Below are positions 1 to 31,249 of a stretch of DNA of 39,173 nucleotides, piece by piece. Position numbers and translations under genes: made by a program. The DNA comes from Paulinella micropora (taxonomy: Eukaryota > Cercozoa > Imbricatea > Euglyphida): the NCBI GenBank assembly GCA_009731375.1, contig BJOX01000282.1, forward strand, positions 190,804 to 229,976. Direction: 5' to 3'. The notes beneath the pieces are model-generated. The model searched no databases, was not told the origin of the DNA, and saw nothing but the letters and a program-made list of their open reading frames with translations. Numbering within the stretch: position 1 is the first letter of the stretch; each line of letters opens with the position of its first letter.

Positions 1-147
1 GCTCTAATGACACCCCCGCAAGGGCAGTTCCAACACTTCCAGACGGACCGGTATGTTCAATGAAAATACTGGTGGCACCGACGGGAATCGAACTGGCGAC
101 AGGGCCCAGATGGTAGAACTTGACCACTGGGCTATCACGGTGTCCAT
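1..147 (-). mobile_element. tRNA-derived SINE, copy 1 (cut by window start)
   Basis: Read on the minus strand from 147 downward, it begins like a tRNA. GACACCG can pair with CGGTGCC with one mismatch. TAGCCCAGTGG fits an RNA polymerase III A box, and GTTCGATTC fits a B box. A unique body follows and runs off the window at base 1. The plus-strand copies at 1,110 and 25,961 share the body. The adjoining (ATA)n tract at 148-212 lies on the tRNA-head side. I infer a tRNA-derived SINE; the parent tRNA is not identified. Confidence 0.75.
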
Positions 148-181
148 AATAATAATAATAATAATGATGATAATAATAATG

Positions 182-214
<33 letters not shown>

Positions 215-220
215 TCTATG

Positions 221-12795
<12,575 letters not shown>

Positions 12796-13013
12796 GGCAA
12801 CAACAACAACAACAACAACAACATCATCATCATCATCAACAACAACAACAACGACATCAACATCATCATCAACAACAACACAATAACAATCAAATATGAC
12901 GTCAAAACGACACCGCTTTGCCTCAGTGACTCCCTGAGGCAACAGCAACAACAATAGCAACAACAACAACAACAACAACAACAACCAGTGGGTGACACTG
13001 ACAACAACATTCA
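12796..13013 (+). repeat. (CAA)n/(CAT)n 3' region with second exon 16 copy
   Basis: CAA and CAT trinucleotides follow the Kelch stop codon. At about 12893-12940 a near-identical copy of exon 16 (ATATGACGTCAAAACGACAC and on) ends in TGA instead of TAA, then CAG/CAA repeats resume. Confidence 0.8.
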
Positions 13014-13126
13014 TTCTGACCGCTCAGTCCGCACGCAGACAGCCACATGTTTTATATAATATTAATCATACTTAGTCATCGAGCAAGCTGCGAGCATCAT
13101 AGTAGTTGGGGGATCTAGCCATTTGT

Positions 13127-13132
13127 AATAAA
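13127..13132 (+). promoter_or_regulatory. Candidate polyadenylation signal of the Kelch gene
   Basis: AATAAA lies about 330 bases after the Kelch stop codon, in unique DNA. There is no competing downstream exon. Position and motif only; cleavage site not defined. Confidence 0.4.
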
Positions 13133-13424
13133 ATTGTCGCATCAGCGATATTAATTTGCACTCAGGGACCAAGCCTGTTGCTCCTGGCATATCAGCGCAA
13201 GATGGTAGCTGCCCCTGCCTTTTTCAACTTACTAGTTTGTCTTTTTCTTTCTCTCCTCAATTTCCCTTTTTCTTTCTCGCGCTTTGCATTTTCCATAATT
13301 TTTTTTTTTTCAGTAGTAAGTCTTTTTGCTTTTTTTTAAACGCTTCACTCTTAAGTAACTCTTCTATTCTATCTCTTCATCTTCCCACTCAATTTTACGC
13401 CGTCACGGTGGCAGCCAAGTATTT

Positions 13425-13430
<6 letters not shown>

Positions 13431-13471
<41 letters not shown>

Positions 13472-13493
13472 AAAAAAAAAAAAAATAAAAAAA

Positions 13494-13531
<38 letters not shown>

Positions 13532-13541
13532 NNNNNNNNNN

Positions 13542-13578
<37 letters not shown>
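13431..13578. repeat. Poly(A) tract with 10-base gap
   Basis: Almost pure A over 148 bases with rare T, interrupted by Ns at 13532-13541. It may be the tail of a retroposon whose body is upstream (13014-13430), but no body is recognised and no target-site duplication was found. Confidence 0.85.
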
Positions 13579-13582
<4 letters not shown>

Positions 13583-14344
13583 TTGCATAGAAAGTCACCC
13601 GGCTGCTTCTTACTAAACTGAATATTAATAATACTGAGGAACGTTCACTTCTGATTATGTGGCAAATTCAGGAGATGATTAACGGTGAGGTTAACGTAAT
13701 AAAATTATAAGTGACGGTCACGTAGTATTTATCAGACTGAGCACCTTAACGACCTGCAAAAGTCCGCCTGAGTCATTATCCGACGGTCATCCGTTGACCG
13801 TGGCAATTCCGAGTTTCTCAGGCTGACTTTTTTATCTGCCCATTAGATGAAAGTTCCACTCCCGACAAGAGCTTGAAAGTTCCGAACGGTGCCCAGTGTG
13901 CTCTGTTTTCGTATTAATACAATATTTACGCAAACACTGTTTTAATAAAATACTAAGCCAATAGTTGGATTAAGTGGGAAGTGTTGAAGAGGAAAATGAA
14001 AGTGTTATCAAGAGATACACAAAAGCCTGGCAAAATTAAAGCATAAAGAAATCTCAAATATTGATCGAGAAACTCAAACAGTCTCAAAGCTGGGCTGTTC
14101 CGCCACTTGAATAACCGCAGTAATATCTGTTTGTTGTATGCAGCAGTGATAATCGATTATTTTTAAGAAACCGTACTCTTTTATTAATAATTAATAATTC
14201 AAGAGTCTGGATCTTGGAATACGTGCCATGCGTAGGGATGAGAGGGAAACGTAAAGAAAAAGATCAAAGGGATTAAATAAAATCCATGCCAGCGATACCA
14301 CGAGCCTCAAACTCCCCACACCTATATACACATACACACATGTA
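13579..14344. other. Unique non-coding stretch
   Basis: About 760 bases of AT-rich, non-repetitive sequence. No frame with plausible splice borders or a recognisable protein was found on either strand. Confidence 0.6.
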
Positions 14345-15706
<1,362 letters not shown>

Positions 15707-16200
15707 CCATTCCAAAGGCCTCATCACGGGAAACCCTCCTTCTCCTAAACATATAGATAAAAACGATATATATGTACATATGTTGAGCTGAGATTTCTTA
15801 TGATATGATATGATATGATGTGATATGATATGATATGATGTGATGTGATGTGATGTGATTGATGTGATATGATATAAAAAGGCCTCATCACGGGGAATCC
15901 TCTTTCTCCGAAAAATGTATGCAAAGGCAAAATAGAAATACATATGTTGGGCTGAGGTGTAATATGATATAATATGAAATGGTATTTTTTTTACATTCCA
16001 ATTTTTTTCTCGTTTTCTATCTCTTGATACTAGTTCCATTTTCCTCTTACGCCTCCCACTTATCCCTACTAGTGGCAAGTATTCTCTTATTAAAAGTCTT
16101 TGTATATATATATACATATATATATATAAGATATGACATGATGTGATATGATATGATATGAGGAGGCCTCATTATGGGAAACCGTCCTTTTCCTAAACAT

Positions 16201-16549
<349 letters not shown>

Positions 16550-16559
16550 NNNNNNNNNN

Positions 16560-17075
16560 AAAGTATTAACCCGATGCCCAGCTAAGCCGTGATGTTTGCA
16601 CGGAAGGGACTGATATAGGCAATACCAAATCTCCCTAGTACCAGGCGGGGCCAGGGCTCGTTCCATAAGCGCCCCTTGCAGAACGAGCTCCCACCTCCAT
16701 TACAGAGGACCCAGTAAGCAGATGGAGTTTCGAGACTGTTCGACAGTCTAGTATAAACCGACAGAGCACTGTGGGTTTTATTCCGGGCTCAACAAGCGAG
16801 AAAGGGCACCCTGAGGGAACAGGATTGTGCTTCCCGTCGCTATTTCGGCATGTGACTTATNNNNNNNNNNNNNGGAGGAGAATTGTGCTTCCCGTCGCTA
16901 TTTCGGCATGTGACTCATAGGCGTATGGCTAGGCACACATAAGGCACCCCACCACGGGCCCAGCACACCCACACCATCCCCTAATTCTCTGTCTTTCGAC
17001 AGATGGCACCCATTTCAAAGCACCAAGCCCAAGGGAGGGTCAGTGACACCTCAAGTGGCCTTGGTTCACTCCGTA
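16560..17075 (+). mobile_element. Dispersed repeat family A, copy 1 (with small gap)
   Basis: Shares nearly all of its length with the copies at 21115 and 21653: AAAGTATTAACCCGATGCCC, then the ACCAGGCGGGGCCAGGGCTC region, then a TCGACAGATGGCACCCA-like end. It lacks the 5' GATGAGATATCG head. A gap at 16861-16873 is followed by a repeated GTGCTTCCCGTCGCTATTTC, suggesting a local assembly join. No protein domain recognised. Confidence 0.7.
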
Positions 17076-17079
17076 GATA

Positions 17080-17090
17080 GATAGATAGAC

Positions 17091-17177
<87 letters not shown>

Positions 17178-17210
17178 AAGATAGATAGAAAGATAGATAG
17201 ATAGATAGAC

Positions 17211-17257
<47 letters not shown>

Positions 17258-17274
17258 GATAGATAGATATAGAT

Positions 17275-17317
<43 letters not shown>
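17080..17317. repeat. (GATA)n array
   Basis: GATA repeats with GACA and AAGA variants directly after family A copy 1. No other content. Confidence 0.95.
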
Positions 17318-17318
<1 letters not shown>

Positions 17319-17544
17319 ATGTTGAGAAGCTTTGCCCTTCCTTCTCCTACGCATGCATGCAAAAGCAATATACAGATATACAAATGTTGGGCTAAGATAA
17401 AAAACATGGTACAATATGATATAATACGGTATGATGTTATAGAAGATGACATGATGTGATATGATATGAGCTTTGCTTTGCTGCTGTGCTACACAAGAGT
17501 TTACCGGTCACCTCCACGAAATGTGGTCACGTTACCGATAAAAC

Positions 17545-17640
17545 TATATATGCGGCACGCCAAATTTGACGTGTTTTGCGGGTTTGCCTTCCCGGCTCTC
17601 CCGCAAAACATGTCAAATTTGTGGCTAGCCGCATAATATA
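17545..17640. repeat. 96-bp near-perfect hairpin
   Basis: Arms 17545-17582 and 17600-17640 pair over about 38 positions with a few mismatches. Left arm: TATATATGCGGCACGCC, then AAATTTGACGTGTTTTGCGG; the right arm is its complement (CCCGCAAAACATGTCAAATT onward). The 17-base loop is TTTGCCTTCCCGGCTCT. It abuts a poly-G run and a gap. It could be a MITE, a structured RNA or part of a larger foldback. Confidence 0.75.
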
Positions 17641-17784
17641 CTATTTGGGGGGGGGGGGGGNNNNNNNNNNNNNNNNNNNNNNNNNNNNNNNNNNNNNNNN
17701 NNNNNNNNNNNNNNNNNNNNNNNNNNNNNNNNNNNNNNNNNNNNNNNNNNNNNNNNNNNNNNNNNNNNNNNNNNNNNNNNNNNN

Positions 17785-17840
<56 letters not shown>

Positions 17841-18410
17841 GAGCACTCGGTGTGTTACAAGGAGAGAAGGGACAGGCAGTTTGATACAGTGATATGAAAT
17901 GAAATTTCACCCCTTTTTCTCCTGTACATATATGCAAAAGCTATAAGGATATACACATATTGAGAAAATCGTTGTCCTGAACTTATATGCAAAAGGTGTA
18001 TAGATATGCATATGTGGGAAAAATCCCCTCCCCCCTCCCCCCACCGACCCAATCTATCCAACTATCAGTCTATCCATCCATCCTTCCATCCTTCCCTTCA
18101 TCCATCTGTCCATCCATCCGTTCATCCATCCGTCCACTACATACCTGCCCACCCTACCCTAGCCTCCTTATCCTACCCTACAAGACCCAACATNNNNNNN
18201 NNNNNNNNNNNNNNNNNNNNNNNNNNNNNNNNNNNNNNNNNNNNNNNNNNNNNNNNNNNNNNNNNNNNNNNNNNNNNCACACACACACACACGCTGGTAT
18301 GTGCTATATGACCAGCTCGGTCGCTGCCCAACACTTGTGGGGGGTACCTACATTGACATAAAGTATTTCGACGGTAAACACGGAAATGTAAAATTTACAT
18401 ACGTATAGTG
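17641..18410. other. Gap-rich interval, no gene
   Basis: Poly-G, gap 17661-17784, (GA)n to 17836, about 360 bases of mixed CCATC-rich sequence, gap 18194-18277, (CA)n, and about 110 bases of unique DNA at 18293-18405. No exon could be supported. Confidence 0.6.
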
Positions 18411-18455
18411 GAAAGAAAGAAAGGAAGGAAGTAAGGAGGGAAGGAAGGAAGGAAA

Positions 18456-18504
<49 letters not shown>

Positions 18505-18518
18505 ATGAATGAATGAAA

Positions 18519-18580
<62 letters not shown>

Positions 18581-18711
18581 GGAAAGATGGAGAGATAAAG
18601 AGATAGAGAGATAGAGAGATAGAGAGATGGATACATGGATAGATGGATAGACGGATAGACGGATAGACGGATAGACGGATAGACGGATAGATAGAGATAG
18701 ATCTGATAGAT

Positions 18712-18788
<77 letters not shown>

Positions 18789-19548
18789 TAGATAGATTAG
18801 ATAGATTAGATAGATTAGATAGATTAGATAGATTAGATAGATTAGATAGATTAGATAGATTAGATAGATTAGATAGATTAGATAGATTAGATAGATTAGA
18901 TAGATTAGATAGATNNNNNNNNNNTAGCTTAGATAGCTTAGGTAGATTAGGTAGCTTAGATAGCTTAGATAGCTTAGATAGCTTAGATAGCTTAGATAGC
19001 TTAGATAGCTTAGATAGCTTAGATAGCTTAGATAGCTTAGATAGCTTAGATAGCTTAGATAGCTTAGATAGCTTAGATAGCGTAGATAGCTTAGATAGCT
19101 TAGATAGCTTAGATAGCTTAGATAGCTTAGATAGCTTAGATAGCTTAGATAGCTTAGATAGCTTAGATAGCTTAGATAGCTTAGATAGATTAGATAGATT
19201 AGATAGCTTAGATAGCTTAGATAGCGTAGATAGCGTAGATAGCGTAGATAGCGTAGATAGCGTAGATAGCGTAGATAGCGTAGATAGCTTAGATAGCTTA
19301 GATAGCTTAGATAGCTTAGATAGCTTAGATAGCTTAGATAGCTTAGATAGCTTAGATAGCTTAGATAGCTTAGATAGCTTAGATAGATTAGATAGATTAG
19401 ATAGATTAGATAGATTAGATAGATTAGATAGATTAGATAGATTAGATAGATTAGATAGATTAGATAGATTAGATAGATCAGAGATTTGATAGATTAGATA
19501 GATTAGATAGATTAGATAGATTAGATAGATTAGATAGATTAGATAGAT

Positions 19549-19614
<66 letters not shown>
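18411..19614. repeat. (GAAA)n, (GATA)n and 9-bp satellite
   Basis: GAAA/GGAA to about 18600, GATA to about 18790, then a 9-bp array. The unit changes in blocks from GATTAGATA to GCTTAGATA to GCGTAGATA and back, before GATA resumes at about 19550. Gap at 18915-18924. Because 9 is divisible by 3, a several-hundred-codon Leu-Ser-Asn/Lys frame stays open on the minus strand; it is not a gene. Confidence 0.95.
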
Positions 19615-19615
<1 letters not shown>

Positions 19616-20110
19616 GCACCGTTTGCAAAGGACTTCTCCTTTCTCATAGTGATGTCTGCGCGCGCTCAGATGTGCATCCGCAAAACGACAATCCTGCATG
19701 TTAGTTGTGTACATTGTGTAGTATGGTGTGTATGTTGTGCATGTTTGCTCCAATTTACATCCGCAAAGCTACAGTCCTATCAGCATGTCTGTTATGTATG
19801 TTATGTGTTATGTGTGTTATTTAAGTTATGTATCTTATGTATGTAACGCATGTTAGTACTCATTATGCATGTTATTTGTGCTAGCATGTTGTGTGTTATG
19901 GTCTGTATGTTCTGCATGTTCTGATGTTCTGTATGTGTGTATGTTCGGTATGGTATGTATGTTTTGTTGAAGTTGTTATGTATGTTATGTATGTTAAGCA
20001 TGTTATGAATGTTATGAATGTTATGAAGTACTTTATGAATGTTGTGTTATGTATGTTGTGCATGTGTAATCCCGTACCGGGTATGTTATGCATGTTATGT
20101 ACGTTCTATG
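19615..20110. repeat. Unique spacer then (ATGTT/ATGTA)n array
   Basis: A short unique stretch with two similar ACATCCGCAAAxCxACA segments (about 19673 and 19757) passes into irregular TTATGTATG repeats up to a (GA)n run at 20113. No exon recognised. Confidence 0.7.
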
Positions 20111-20147
20111 ACAGAGAGAGAGAGAGGGATTGTAAGAAAGTACTCAC

Positions 20148-20204
20148 CTGGCATGCAGGCTTCTTCATCACAGTTCAAGGCCACTTTGGAAAGAGTGCAG
20201 CAAG
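20148..20204 (-). CDS. Candidate minus-strand internal exon, Cys-rich, unassigned
   Basis: On the minus strand, an AG acceptor (cacacag) precedes 57 bases that stay open in one frame, reading CCTLSKVALNCDEEACMP. They end CCAG followed by a strong donor, gtgagt. The exon keeps frame (2+54+1 bases) and has four cysteines. No neighbouring exon of the same gene was found, and the polypyrimidine tract is poor, so this may be chance. It would be divergent from the gene starting at 20911. Confidence 0.3.
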
Positions 20205-20902
20205 CTGTGTGTTTCTCTCAGGGCTAACAATTTCCATTATCAAGAAAAACAGACATGGAGCTGAAAACTTCATTTCGATCATAGTCAGCAGCTATGATAA
20301 AGATGGCGGTCAGGCTATTTCCACAACAAGCATTTTGAAGATTTTAAGGACTACAGTATATGCGGTGTCCGGTGCCGCCTTTTCACCTTGCCCAAAATTC
20401 ACTTTAGTCAATCAGACTCACAAAGTTATCTAGACCACAAATTACCCGTAGTTATTAAGCAGTCGTTTGGGTGATGCGTCAGGGAGAAGGTTAGAAAGTA
20501 CTTTAGAAGTTGCAGGAAGTAGCAAGAACAGTCTCAGAAAACCATGAGGAGTAGAGATGTCGTCCCTGAACAGAACCCATCAACGCCATTCAGTATATCT
20601 TCTTTTGCCTAAAGTATGTCTAAGACCAACTTGACGAACGACACTGAATCAGTGCAATATCTGTCAAACTACAAATATAAGACAATAGCTGACAATCTAA
20701 GATACTTTTATGCACCTTGATTTTCCAAGGCAGACCCAGTTCTTGAAAAAATTTATGGTACAGCATTATACTTGAACGATAGTACTGCATTATGAAATGT
20801 AATGTATGTCATTTATTGCATATTAAAACGAAGGCTTGGTTGATTAAGTGCGCGTTGCCACCGGTGTACGTTTCTGCGTTGGTCTGGCTCGTTTTGTTAC
20901 AG
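20205..20902. other. Unique upstream region of the 68-residue gene
   Basis: Non-repetitive DNA upstream of the ATG at 20911. A plus-strand frame is open from about 20110 to 20433 but shows no recognisable domain. An in-frame stop at 20848-20850 lies before the ATG. An AG at 20901-20902 after TCGTTTTGTTAC could be an acceptor for a 5'-UTR intron. Confidence 0.5.
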
Positions 20903-20910
20903 CCGGTGTG

Positions 20911-27628
<6,718 letters not shown>

Positions 27629-27661
27629 GTAATTTCTCTCTCTCTCTCTCTCTCTCTCTCT

Positions 27662-27696
<35 letters not shown>

Positions 27697-27723
27697 AAGT
27701 CAGTTTTTTTCAATACTTATGTG

Positions 27724-27729
27724 AATAAA
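27724..27729 (+). promoter_or_regulatory. Polyadenylation signal of the 68-residue gene
   Basis: AATAAA lies 96 bases after the TAA at 27626-27628, beyond a (CT)n 3'-UTR tract, in AT-rich DNA. The virus-like element starts shortly after, so this marks the host side of the junction. Confidence 0.5.
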
Positions 27730-27801
27730 ATCTTTTGTCCTCTAGCGTATCAGTGTGATTGAAAAGTTTCAAAACAAAAAATCTTAACGCAACATACATG
27801 A

Positions 27802-28617
27802 CTAGCCTAACACATCCGAGAGGGGGTGCATTGTATTCCCTTCCACTGCCAAAAACATGCTGGCAGTTTTCATTACAACGGATTGAAGACTTGACGAATA
27901 TGCCTTCGCATAAATAGCAAACGCCGCCTGATCCAATGATGGAGTAGTAGCAGTGCTCGCGTATTTAATCGCATGAATTACTTCCATTCGTCCAGTGCAC
28001 GGGTTTTCAATTTTGAATGTAATTTGACCGCTACCCAGATATTGAACAACGATTTCAAACACATTCAATTTAGTAAAATCAATCGTAGGGAAGTTTCCAG
28101 TATTATTACATTTATCAACATTCCACGCATATTGACTGACCACATTTTCTACACTTCCCGCCGTTCTTACAACAGACATTCCCAAACTTGATTGTCTAAA
28201 ACATAAATTGTCTGCTGGTGTGCCTATACCAATATCGCAATTGAAACTATCTGCGGCGATAGATGACGGAAACAATGCGGAAAACCTAGCAACTAAGCCC
28301 ATGCCACTTCTATATTTGGCTCGTTCAATAGTCGTGATTTGTGCGGTTGAATTACCTAAGGCGGATGTCGTTAAAACCGCCATTGAATTAGCAGACGATA
28401 CCACCCCGCCATTAGTCTCCGTTTTGTCAAAGAATCGCGTATTAATACCATGTGTAAATACATTTTGTAATACTGGCGACAAAGTGGCCGTTCTCAATTC
28501 TCCAAAGGCCGTTGTTGGTAAAGCATCTTTAATACTATCAATAGATAAAGAAGCCTCGGAAGATGATGATGTAGTTGATGAAGATGGTGTATTCGTGCTT
28601 TGACCAAAAAGATTCAT
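27802..28617 (-). CDS. Viral structural/fibre-like protein, 271 residues, probably C-terminally shortened
   Basis: The ATG at 28617 is chosen over an upstream in-frame ATG because the mirrored copy and the divergent gene at 28641 leave only 23 AT-rich bases between the two starts. After a Ser/Thr-rich N-terminus the protein shows YRSGMGLVARFSALFPSS, a DIGIGTPADNLCFRQSS segment, then TKLNVFEIVVQYLGSGQITF with a following EVIHAIKYAS and SLDQAAFAIY. From memory this pattern occurs in virion or fibre-like proteins of large DNA viruses of protists, where a beta-rich N-terminal domain is followed by several hundred more residues. Here the frame ends at VEGNTMHPLSDVLG close to host DNA, so it looks truncated. 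Family placement rests on pattern recall only. Confidence 0.6.
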   Translation of the reverse strand: MNLFGQSTNTPSSSTTSSSSEASLSIDSIKDALPTTAFGELRTATLSPVLQNVFTHGINTRFFDKTETNGGVVSSANSMAVLTTSALGNSTAQITTIERAKYRSGMGLVARFSALFPSSIAADSFNCDIGIGTPADNLCFRQSSLGMSVVRTAGSVENVVSQYAWNVDKCNNTGNFPTIDFTKLNVFEIVVQYLGSGQITFKIENPCTGRMEVIHAIKYASTATTPSLDQAAFAIYAKAYSSSLQSVVMKTASMFLAVEGNTMHPLSDVLG

Positions 28618-28640
28618 TTTATATTTTATATTATATAAAT

Positions 28641-28919
28641 ATGCCAATAATAATACATGATTTGCCAAGTGATATAGTTGGACCGCACATAAGAACATTT
28701 GTTTATTCAGAAATGTCCCAGCAGAATTATAAAAAAGAATTTTGTAGTATATGTGGTTTGTCTCGCACATTCCAATCACACCCTCATATTGTAGCAGTTG
28801 ATATTGATAATGTAGATGGTGTTCAGTTTTTCACAATCTGTTCTATTAATTGCTACAGACGAGAGTATAATATTAGAGCAAGATATGGCGAACCGCCTTT
28901 AATCGTTGTTAAGTATTAA
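28641..28919 (+). CDS. Small Cys-cluster protein, 92 residues, unknown function
   Basis: Starts 23 bases from the divergent structural gene; the intervening DNA is pure AT and presumably serves as a shared promoter. Residues 35 and 38 (CSIC), His47, His49, and Cys67 and Cys71 (CSINC) could bind zinc. The N-terminus IIIHDLPSDIVGPHI is hydrophobic without being a clear signal or membrane segment. Its 3' end overlaps the 3' end of the protelomerase frame by 11 bases, tail to tail. An identical protein is encoded in the other arm at 38384-38662, which supports it as real. Confidence 0.6.
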   Translation: MPIIIHDLPSDIVGPHIRTFVYSEMSQQNYKKEFCSICGLSRTFQSHPHIVAVDIDNVDGVQFFTICSINCYRREYNIRARYGEPPLIVVKY

Positions 28920-30234
28920 TCTTTTTGAACTTTTTGTTTATTTCTCGTCTCCTTAATGGTGCTTTTACTTCCTCTGTCGCGGTTTCTTCTTGTGGCACTT
29001 CTTTCTTCTCTTTGATAAACTCATTAACAATAACGGCTCCAATCTTGCTTAATTGTCTTAGTTTAATATTTGTTATTTTTCCCCCGTGGTCGTTGTAAAT
29101 CTGTTCGAGCAATTTATACTTATCCTCTCTGCTTGCTTTTTTTCCTAATGATTGATATTTGCTTTCTTCTTCTCCGTTTTCGCTTTCAGTTTCATTAATA
29201 TTATTTAAATTCAGACATAAATATATCTTTCTTCTTAACTCCTCTAATTCTGTTTTAATTCCTTCTGCCTTAATTTCTTCAGGGTCGGCCACATTAACCC
29301 ATGAATAACTAAATGAAGTCAACATATCACCATGACCAAGAACATTTGAAACCCATGTATTAAAATTCTCTATTTTCTGATTGGCAAAATTACTATATGA
29401 CAAACTAGCATATAGTTTCCGCAGCATACTGCTTTTCTGTGTGTATTCCGATAGCCAAGGAAAGATTTTAATAATTTTTTTTGTTTAGTTCATTGTTTTT
29501 TTGCTTATCAAGCACACCCTCTTTGTTGATGATAACTGCTTTTTTCTTTTTGAAGTGGTTCCGTATTGAATTTACTTGTTCAATTACGAATTCAGGAGTA
29601 AAAATGACGACAGGTCTTCAGTCCAATTTTTTTCTTGTCCTTCTCTCTTTTTTGCTAAATTATTTACCCTCAACCAACTTGGTTTATCTGGTATCAACTC
29701 GTATGTGTTTTTATCAAATATTTCCACTGGCCTCGCTCCAATTGCTATCATCAAAGCAAGTAGTTTAAGATAAGGGTCATTACTTAATATCATATCGTTC
29801 ATTTTAGCCATTACATCACGAACATAAATCTGTATTTTTTGTTCATTTTTTGCTTTGACATCTTTCTTATACCCCTCAACGATATCAATCCGCTCATCTT
29901 CATTCAGATTAAAATACTTATCCAGTTTGCTCATTTCATATACCTTTTCACTTTGATAAGGTTCTATTGCTTTTTTTCTTACCTCAGAAAGTCTTTGTCT
30001 TCTGCTGTTCAAATTTGGATACACAATAGCAAATTTGGGATATATGGCTTTTAGTGCCTCAAGTGCCTCTTCATCACTCGTTGGTGTGCTAAATAGCGAT
30101 ATAATGGCATTATGAAAGGCGATACTTGGTTTCAACTCACTATCGTAGAAGTTGGACACGACTTCATAAACTTTATTTTCTGTAGTAGCAACTCTTAACT
30201 GCCTAACAAATTTCCTGTCATCTTCGCTCCACAT
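28909..30234 (-). pseudogene. Protelomerase (telomere resolvase)-like tyrosine recombinase, left copy, two frameshifts
   Basis: The first frame (30234-29584) holds the N-terminal helical part and LALMIAIGARPVEIF with candidate catalytic Arg168, then Lys195/196. The second frame (about 29602-28909) holds LRKLYASLSY (second Arg) and LGHGDMLTSFSY (His and nucleophile Tyr). His-Tyr spacing is 9, Arg-to-Arg about 104 and Arg-to-Lys 27. From memory TelK has R275, K300, R383, H416 and Y425 (9, 108 and 25), so the fit is close. The conceptual length of about 437 residues matches TelA and ResT (about 440-450). A change of register near 29602 is shared with the right copy. This copy alone also has an extra T in a T8 run near 29474-29481. 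Such enzymes cut and rejoin inverted-repeat telomere junctions as closed hairpins. Confidence 0.75.
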
Positions 30235-30712
30235 CTTGGTATATATTAGACAAGTTTATATTATTTTAATTATTTTTAATAGTAAATAGTCATTACCCCC
30301 GATATGTCCCTAAATGTTGTTAAAAACCACTCGGACTATTGTTGTCAATAGTAGCAGTGTGAGAGAGGATTTTTTTGTTTGTATTAATGTAGGCCAATGT
30401 GTCCGAGGCCAATACCCGCGGGCGGAAAATTATTTTTCCTATTTGTGAAAAATCTGGAGACGACAAAAAAATTTTCATTTCTTAATAAAAGGTTGGACAG
30501 GTTGGACAAGTTAAAATTTAGTTAATAGAAAGAAGAATAACATAATAAATATTGAAATTTAATATTTAAAAAGTGTCCAACCTTATAAAAATCTACTTGG
30601 ACACTGCCAACCTTGGGGTTGGACACCAACAGGAGAAGACAATCTCTCTCGACTGCTCTTATATTCAACCATTGAATTATATATTAAGCACATACTATTC
30701 ATAGTATATATA
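30235..30712. other. Left-arm intergenic DNA
   Basis: Upstream of the protelomerase start. About 40 bases match the other arm (AAACTTGTCTAATATATACC on its sense strand) and then homology stops. Contains repeated GGTTGGACA (about 30491-30510) and a CCAACCTTGGGGTTGG inverted repeat near 30608. No gene recognised. Confidence 0.6.
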
Positions 30713-31043
30713 ATGAGTTCTACCATAGAAGAAATAAAGGCCGTATTCAGTCTCCCTGATCCAAAGAGACAAAGATATAGAGCAAAGTATGTGGAAAATA
30801 ATAAGGAAAAATTAAAGAGCAACAGAGAAGATATAGAGAAGCAAATAAAGAGAAGATAAATGAACAACGAAGGGAATATTATAAGAAAATAAGGATAAGG
30901 TTAAAGAGCAACAAAAGAAATATAGAGAAATTAATAAGGAAATATTGGATAAATACAAAGGGGAATATCTCAAGCAGATAGAGAAAGAGAAGCAGAAAGA
31001 AACAAACCCTAATATTGAATATTTAAAATCCCTCCAATTCTGA
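30713..31043 (+). pseudogene. Lys/Glu-rich repeat protein, broken by two frameshifts
   Basis: The ATG at 30713 follows an AT-rich stretch and opens SSTIEEIKAVFSLPDPKRQR. Thereafter the three frames carry successive pieces of YRxxNKEKIxEQxxEYYK-type repeats, ending EYLKSLQF at 31043. Two single-base losses, near 30820 (AAATTAAAGAG) and 30888 (AAGAAAATAAGG), explain the breaks. From memory such charged helical proteins are common in giant viruses and related elements. Absent from the other arm. Confidence 0.5.
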
Positions 31044-31249
31044 TCGCGTTGGTGAAACTATTTTTTTCCCCTTACTCGTGTGGCTATCACCCCCATTAAA
31101 CTTTTAAGATCCCTCCAATTTTGATCATATCAGCCAAAAAAAATGGACCAATATCGGCAACACCGCAGACGAGAAAGGTGAGGTAAAAATACACACCGAC
31201 GGGGGTTTGTATTTCTGTATTTGGACAACTTTTCCACTTTTTCCGCATG
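31044..31249. other. Left-arm spacer with paired CCTCCAATT motifs
   Basis: ATCCCTCCAATTxTGATC occurs twice (about 31029 and 31110) in mixed AT-rich DNA. No supported gene. Confidence 0.5.

Noticed and set aside
76-147. A functional tRNA gene
   Set aside because: Acceptor stem has a mismatch, no convincing anticodon arm, and the sequence continues into a repeated body: tRNA-derived SINE.
18304-19647. 447-codon minus-strand frame of Leu-Ser-Asn/Lys repeats
   Set aside because: Kept open only because the satellite unit is 9 bases and the flanks are tetranucleotides; no start context or domain.
19891-20433. 180-codon plus-strand frame
   Set aside because: The first third is microsatellite; the rest shows no domain and competes with a better-bordered minus-strand exon.
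28208-28603. 131-codon frame opposite the structural gene
   Set aside because: It is the antisense shadow of the structural gene, which shows the recognisable motifs.
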